The notes beneath the pieces are model-generated. The model did not search any database. It was given only the letters and a program-made list of their open reading frames with translations, and was not told the origin of the DNA. Both the position numbers and the translations under genes were made by a program. Shown here in pieces: positions 6,987 through 6,991 of a stretch of DNA of 6,991 nt. The DNA is taken from assembly GCA_031256695.1 (NCBI GenBank), contig JAIRQB010000225.1:1-6991 (forward strand), read 5' to 3'. Source of the stretch: Elusimicrobiota bacterium (GTDB lineage: Bacteria; Elusimicrobiota; Endomicrobiia; Endomicrobiales; Endomicrobiaceae). The first letter of the stretch is position 1. Each line of letters opens with the position of its first letter.

Positions 6987-6991
6987 AACAG

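Larger units (their letters stand above)
6579..6991. other. Noncoding tail after recG, T-rich on the plus strand
   Basis: I see no convincing gene, tRNA or intrinsic terminator in these 413 bp. The plus strand is rich in T, with runs such as seven T at 6762-6768, whereas the coding strand upstream is purine-rich. This hints that any former gene here lay on the minus strand. Visible small structures are a 10-bp direct repeat AGTCTTGCTG (6797-6806 and 6862-6871), a palindrome CTATATATAG (6789-6798) and an imperfect hairpin at 6961-6986. Plus-strand peptides from ATGs at 6903 (8 codons) and 6948 (14 codons, open to the edge) are too short to support. Confidence 0.6.

Noticed and set aside
6579..6991. 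tRNA or CRISPR array in the tail
   Set aside because: No T-arm with a matching stem was found around the only TTCAAGT-like loop (about 6859), and the direct repeat has just two short copies.
6903..6991. Small plus-strand genes from ATGs at 6903 and 6948
   Set aside because: The first ends after 8 codons; the second has only 14 codons before the edge and no clear ribosome site.

Overview
The window is a compact stretch of bacterial housekeeping genes, all on the plus strand. It is AT-rich (by eye about 35-40% GC), with A/T-ending codons and AGA arginine codons common. The order is lysS (3' part only), a LolC/LolE-family lipoprotein-export permease, lolD, thrS and recG, followed by about 410 bp without a convincing gene. 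The lipoprotein-export genes show that the organism is a diderm (Gram-negative-type) bacterium. A single LolC/E gene next to lolD, the lysS-lolC-lolD order and the AT-rich composition suggest a lineage outside the gamma-Proteobacteria. Elusimicrobiota (Endomicrobium-like) is my best guess, but it is an inference from memory of gene style and cannot be proven here.

Layout: positions 1-746 hold the C-terminal catalytic part of class II lysyl-tRNA synthetase, whose start lies before the window. Its TAA is followed directly by the ATG of the Lol permease (747-1979). The lolD ATP-binding subunit follows, most likely starting at 1981 one base after the permease stop; an ATG at 1972 that overlaps the permease is the less likely alternative. 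A 95-bp gap (2644-2738) separates lolD from thrS (2739-4469), and recG (4473-6578) starts 3 bp after the thrS stop. The window therefore looks like two tightly packed blocks, lysS-lolC-lolD and thrS-recG, which may form one operon or have a separate promoter in the 95-bp gap.

The permease and LolD should assemble into an inner-membrane ABC machine that releases lipoproteins towards the outer membrane. The two synthetases charge tRNA-Lys and tRNA-Thr. RecG remodels stalled forks and branched DNA. These roles are not one pathway, so the cluster is best read as a growth-linked housekeeping neighbourhood.

Nothing here looks like an undescribed system. The points worth a second look are a threonyl-tRNA synthetase lacking the N-terminal TGS domain, competing inverted repeats in the thrS leader, and a T-rich tail after recG. 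The minus strand of that tail reads, with several stops, like an eroded coding sequence.
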